From contig NC_006396.1 of the NCBI RefSeq assembly GCF_000011085.1, positions 1,736,001 through 1,800,000 on the forward strand: a DNA stretch of 64,000 nucleotides, written 5' to 3'. The notes under the pieces were generated by a model that did no database searches, was not told the origin of the DNA, and saw nothing but the letters and a program-made list of their open reading frames with translations. Below, piece after piece: positions 61,858 to 64,000 of this stretch; position 1 is the first letter of the stretch; each line of letters starts with the position of its first letter. Source of the DNA: Haloarcula marismortui ATCC 43049 (GTDB taxonomy: Archaea > Halobacteriota > Halobacteria > Halobacteriales > Haloarculaceae). A program made the translations under genes and the position numbers.

Positions 61858-62034
61858 ATGGAGCGTGTGACACTACGGATTCCGAAGCAGCAGATTGAAG
61901 AGGTCGAACAAATGGTCGAGACGGGCGAGTACCCCAATCGGAGCGAAGCGATTCGCTCGGCGGTTCGGGAGATGCTCGCCGAGGAAGGCTCCGAGAAAGC
62001 CTCCGAAAAGAAGCGGTCCTGGGCCAAGGTGTAA
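61858..62034 (+). CDS. cdrS: CdrS, short ribbon-helix-helix cell-division regulator
   Basis: A 58-residue RHH/CopG-type DNA-binding protein: [20 protein letters not shown] (beta strand and helix A), then [20 protein letters not shown] (helix B), with a charged tail ending SWAKV. It is separated from ftsZ2 by 2 bp and is surely cotranscribed. In Haloferax and Halobacterium CdrS is known to control ftsZ2 expression and cell division; identity of size, domain and gene order supports the name. It is too short for many gene finders. Confidence 0.9.
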   Translation: MERVTLRIPKQQIEEVEQMVETGEYPNRSEAIRSAVREMLAEEGSEKASEKKRSWAKV

Positions 62035-62036
62035 CG

Positions 62037-63275
62037 ATGCAGGATATCGTTAATGAGGCCCTCGAACGCGACGAGCAGGAGCAGAAACAGCTGTCCGACA
62101 GTGATGTCGACGGCTTCGGCGACCCGCGCATCGTCATCGTCGGCTGTGGTGGCGCCGGCAACAACACGGTCAACCGCCTGTACAACATCGGCGTCGAGGG
62201 CGCTGACACCGTGGCCATCAACACGGACAAACAGCACCTCAAGATGATCGAAGCCGACACGAAGATTCTGGTCGGCAAGTCTCTCACCAACGGCCTCGGT
62301 GCCGGTGGCGACCCGTCGATGGGCGAGCGCGCGACGGAGATGGCACAGGGGACTATCAAGGAAGTGCTGGGCGACGCTGACCTCGTGTTCGTTACCGCCG
62401 GCATGGGTGGCGGAACCGGGACCGGGGCCGCCCCCGTCGTCTCGAAGATCGCCAAGGAACAGGGCGCAATCGTCGTCGGCATGGTGTCGACGCCGTTCAA
62501 CGTCGAGCGAGCACGGACGGTCAAGGCCGAGGAAGGCCTGGAGAAGCTCCGCAACGAAGCGGACTCCATCATCGTGCTGGACAACAACCGTCTGCTCGAT
62601 TACGTCCCGAACCTGCCGATCGGCAAGGCGTTCTCCGTGATGGACCAGATCATCGCCGAGACTGTCAAGGGTATCTCGGAGACCATCACACAGCCGAGCC
62701 TCATCAACCTCGACTACGCCGACATGACATCCATCATGAATCAGGGCGGCGTCGCGGTGATGCTTGTCGGCGAGACTCAGGACAAGAATAAGACCGAAGA
62801 GGTCGTCAAGGACGCGATGAACCATCCGCTGCTTGACGTGGATTACCGCGGCGCGAGCGGTGGCCTAGTCCACATCACCGGCGGCCCGGACCTCACGCTG
62901 AAGGAGGCCGAGGGCATCGCACAGAACATCACCGAGCGGCTCGAGGCCGACGCCAACGTCATCTGGGGCGCACGGATTCAGGAAGAGTACAAGGGTAAGG
63001 TGCGGGTCATGGCCATCATGACCGGCGTCCAGTCCGCCCAGGTACTCGGCCCGACGACCCAGAAGCAGGCCAACAAGTCCCGCGAGGCGATTCAGGAAGT
63101 CGGCGACGACACGTCCTTCGACGCGTCAGACAACGTCGAAAGCTTCGACAGCCCCGCCCCGAACAGCGGGAGTCAGAGCAGCGGCGGTCGCACCACCGGC
63201 TACAGCGAGACCGACGGCGGGCAGGACCAGCGGGAGAAGAACAACGGACTCGACGTCATCCGGACGAACAAGTAG
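62037..63275 (+). CDS. ftsZ2: Cell division GTPase FtsZ2
   Basis: A 412-residue tubulin-family GTPase that forms the division ring and, in haloarchaea, drives constriction together with FtsZ1. Motifs: [15 protein letters not shown] (nucleotide loop), [20 protein letters not shown] (tubulin signature), [20 protein letters not shown], and the catalytic T7 loop [11 protein letters not shown]. Residues beyond about 345 form a disordered acidic/Ser-rich tail ending in DVIRTNK, a possible partner-binding tip. The name FtsZ2 rests on the cdrS-ftsZ2 order. Confidence 0.92.
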   Translation: MQDIVNEALERDEQEQKQLSDSDVDGFGDPRIVIVGCGGAGNNTVNRLYNIGVEGADTVAINTDKQHLKMIEADTKILVGKSLTNGLGAGGDPSMGERATEMAQGTIKEVLGDADLVFVTAGMGGGTGTGAAPVVSKIAKEQGAIVVGMVSTPFNVERARTVKAEEGLEKLRNEADSIIVLDNNRLLDYVPNLPIGKAFSVMDQIIAETVKGISETITQPSLINLDYADMTSIMNQGGVAVMLVGETQDKNKTEEVVKDAMNHPLLDVDYRGASGGLVHITGGPDLTLKEAEGIAQNITERLEADANVIWGARIQEEYKGKVRVMAIMTGVQSAQVLGPTTQKQANKSREAIQEVGDDTSFDASDNVESFDSPAPNSGSQSSGGRTTGYSETDGGQDQREKNNGLDVIRTNK

Positions 63276-63300
63276 CGACGTCTACGACTTTTCTTTCGGT
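63273..63300 (+). terminator. T-rich region after ftsZ2
   Basis: A short inverted repeat GTAG/CTAC directly at the stop codon is followed by a T-rich run (CTTTTCTTTCGGTTTCT). This is the usual form of archaeal termination, where T-tracts matter more than hairpins. Confidence 0.4.
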
Positions 63301-63379
63301 TTCTACGGCCGCGAGCGACGCGATCGGTACAATAGTATACAGAACCGATACGTGTACGTCGGGATGTCAGACACGCGCG

Positions 63380-64000
63380 TCAGACCGCTTCCAGCGCGTC
63401 CAGCAGATTGCACTTCCGGCAGAGGTCCCGCGCCGTCGGTGCGCCGCAGTTGTCGCACTCGCCGTAGTCGGTGTCGCTGTTCTCGCCGCCGTAGGTGTCG
63501 GCGGCTAACGCGGCGAGTTTTTCGTAGCCGGCCATAATCGAGTGGCGGGTTCCGGGGTGGTTCTCTTCGAGGCCAAGCATGAGCTCCTGTATCTCGCCGC
63601 GGTAAGCCTCCTCGGCGTGGGGACATTCGGTGATGTGCGCCGGGAGATCTTCGAACCGGGCGTACAGCGCGACTTCCTTCTCCGGGATGTCACGGAGCGG
63701 CTTGGCCCGTGGGATATGGTGGTCTTGCGCCTCACGCGTCTGCTCCGTCGGTGCGTCGGCGGACGAGTCGAACGGTCCCAGCGACGCTTCGAAATGCTTG
63801 GCGATCTGTGAGATATCGCCTTCGAGGAAGTTCATCAGTGCCGTCTCGGCCTCGTCGTCGAGGTTGTGGCCGGTCAGGAGTTTATCGGCGTCGAGTTCCT
63901 CGGCGTACTTCGAGAGGAGGTCACGGCGGAACACACCACAGTAGGCACAGGCGGCCATCCCTTCGGGGTCGTCCTCGACGACATCGTCCATCTGGACGCC
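63380..64000 (-). CDS. ncsA: NcsA-type tRNA 2-thiouridine synthetase, C-terminal part (cut by window edge)
   Basis: The frame enters from the right edge and covers the last 206 residues of a TtuA/Ctu1/NcsA protein, which adenylates and thiolates U34 of tRNA-Lys, -Glu and -Gln using a ubiquitin-like sulfur carrier. Visible features: CAYCGVFRRDLLSKYAEEL (conserved Cys pair), LLTGHNLDDEAETALMNFL (family signature) and the C-terminal zinc finger CDNCGAPTARDLCRKC. The ATP-binding PP-loop and N-terminal zinc finger lie outside the window. In Haloferax ncsA also flanks ftsZ2. Convergent with ftsZ2. Confidence 0.85.
   Translation of the reverse strand, partial: GVQMDDVVEDDPEGMAACAYCGVFRRDLLSKYAEELDADKLLTGHNLDDEAETALMNFLEGDISQIAKHFEASLGPFDSSADAPTEQTREAQDHHIPRAKPLRDIPEKEVALYARFEDLPAHITECPHAEEAYRGEIQELMLGLEENHPGTRHSIMAGYEKLAALAADTYGGENSDTDYGECDNCGAPTARDLCRKCNLLDALEAV

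Noticed and set aside
1..64000. CRISPR array, rRNA genes, integrase or transposase genes
   Set aside because: No regularly spaced repeats, no rRNA sequence and no recombinase or transposase motifs were seen; the only mobile traces are the tRNA-Tyr scar and its hairpin insertion.

Overview
The window looks like the chromosome of a halophilic archaeon (class Halobacteria), most likely Haloarcula or a close relative. Reasons visible in the sequence: very acidic proteins, G/C-biased third codon positions, Tat-type export signals, TATA-like boxes 24-31 bp upstream of start codons (mostly leaderless transcripts), haloarchaeal malate synthase, a cdrL-cdrS-ftsZ2-ncsA neighbourhood and Bat-type HTH regulators. 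The genus is an inference; the malate synthase without a neighbouring isocitrate lyase fits the methylaspartate cycle known from Haloarcula.

Layout. 1-4.9 kb: a minus-strand type IV pilus-like operon (secretion ATPase, membrane platform, two pilin-like proteins, the last cut by the window edge). 5.1-9.9 kb: Tat-exported protein, Bat-type regulator, SDR, GlpA-like FAD oxidoreductase, eIF2B-like protein. 9.9-20.8 kb: alpha-glucan block with 4-alpha-glucanotransferase, GT4 glycosyltransferase, nucleotidyltransferase, a 1511-residue double GH15 protein and a GH13 amylase; none has an obvious export signal, suggesting cytoplasmic storage-glucan turnover. 21.7-31.8 kb: IclR regulator, malate synthase, glyoxalase-like protein, a large FAD/4Fe-4S 2-hydroxyacid dehydrogenase, a LarA-like protein, a serine hydrolase and a second IclR regulator. 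This suggests lactate/glycolate/glyoxylate use.

31.8-52.3 kb is a catabolic island: three acyl-CoA dehydrogenases, acyl-CoA ligase, enoyl-CoA hydratases, a 3-hydroxyacyl-CoA dehydrogenase fusion, alcohol and aldehyde dehydrogenases, a MaoC hydratase, an aminoglycoside-kinase-like phosphotransferase, a HAD hydrolase and a complete five-gene branched-chain-type ABC importer. Within it, three stand-alone genes (kinase-like, ACAD10/11-like dehydrogenase, HAD) match the three domains fused in animal ACAD10, whose relatives catabolise 4-hydroxy acids by phosphorylation. This is the most interesting functional lead.

52.3-60.4 kb: regulators, a YihY-type membrane protein, aldo/keto reductase, a small zinc-ribbon protein, an alanine-glyoxylate type aminotransferase and a tandem universal stress protein, with two long gene-poor stretches. 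60.4-64 kb: tRNA-Tyr beside a broken 52-bp copy of its own 3' half that carries a 61-bp double-hairpin insertion, then cdrL, cdrS, ftsZ2 (cell division and its regulators) and the truncated ncsA (tRNA thiolation). A heptamer, GTAAGAC, recurs five times around cdrL/cdrS and forms a palindrome at the cdrS promoter.
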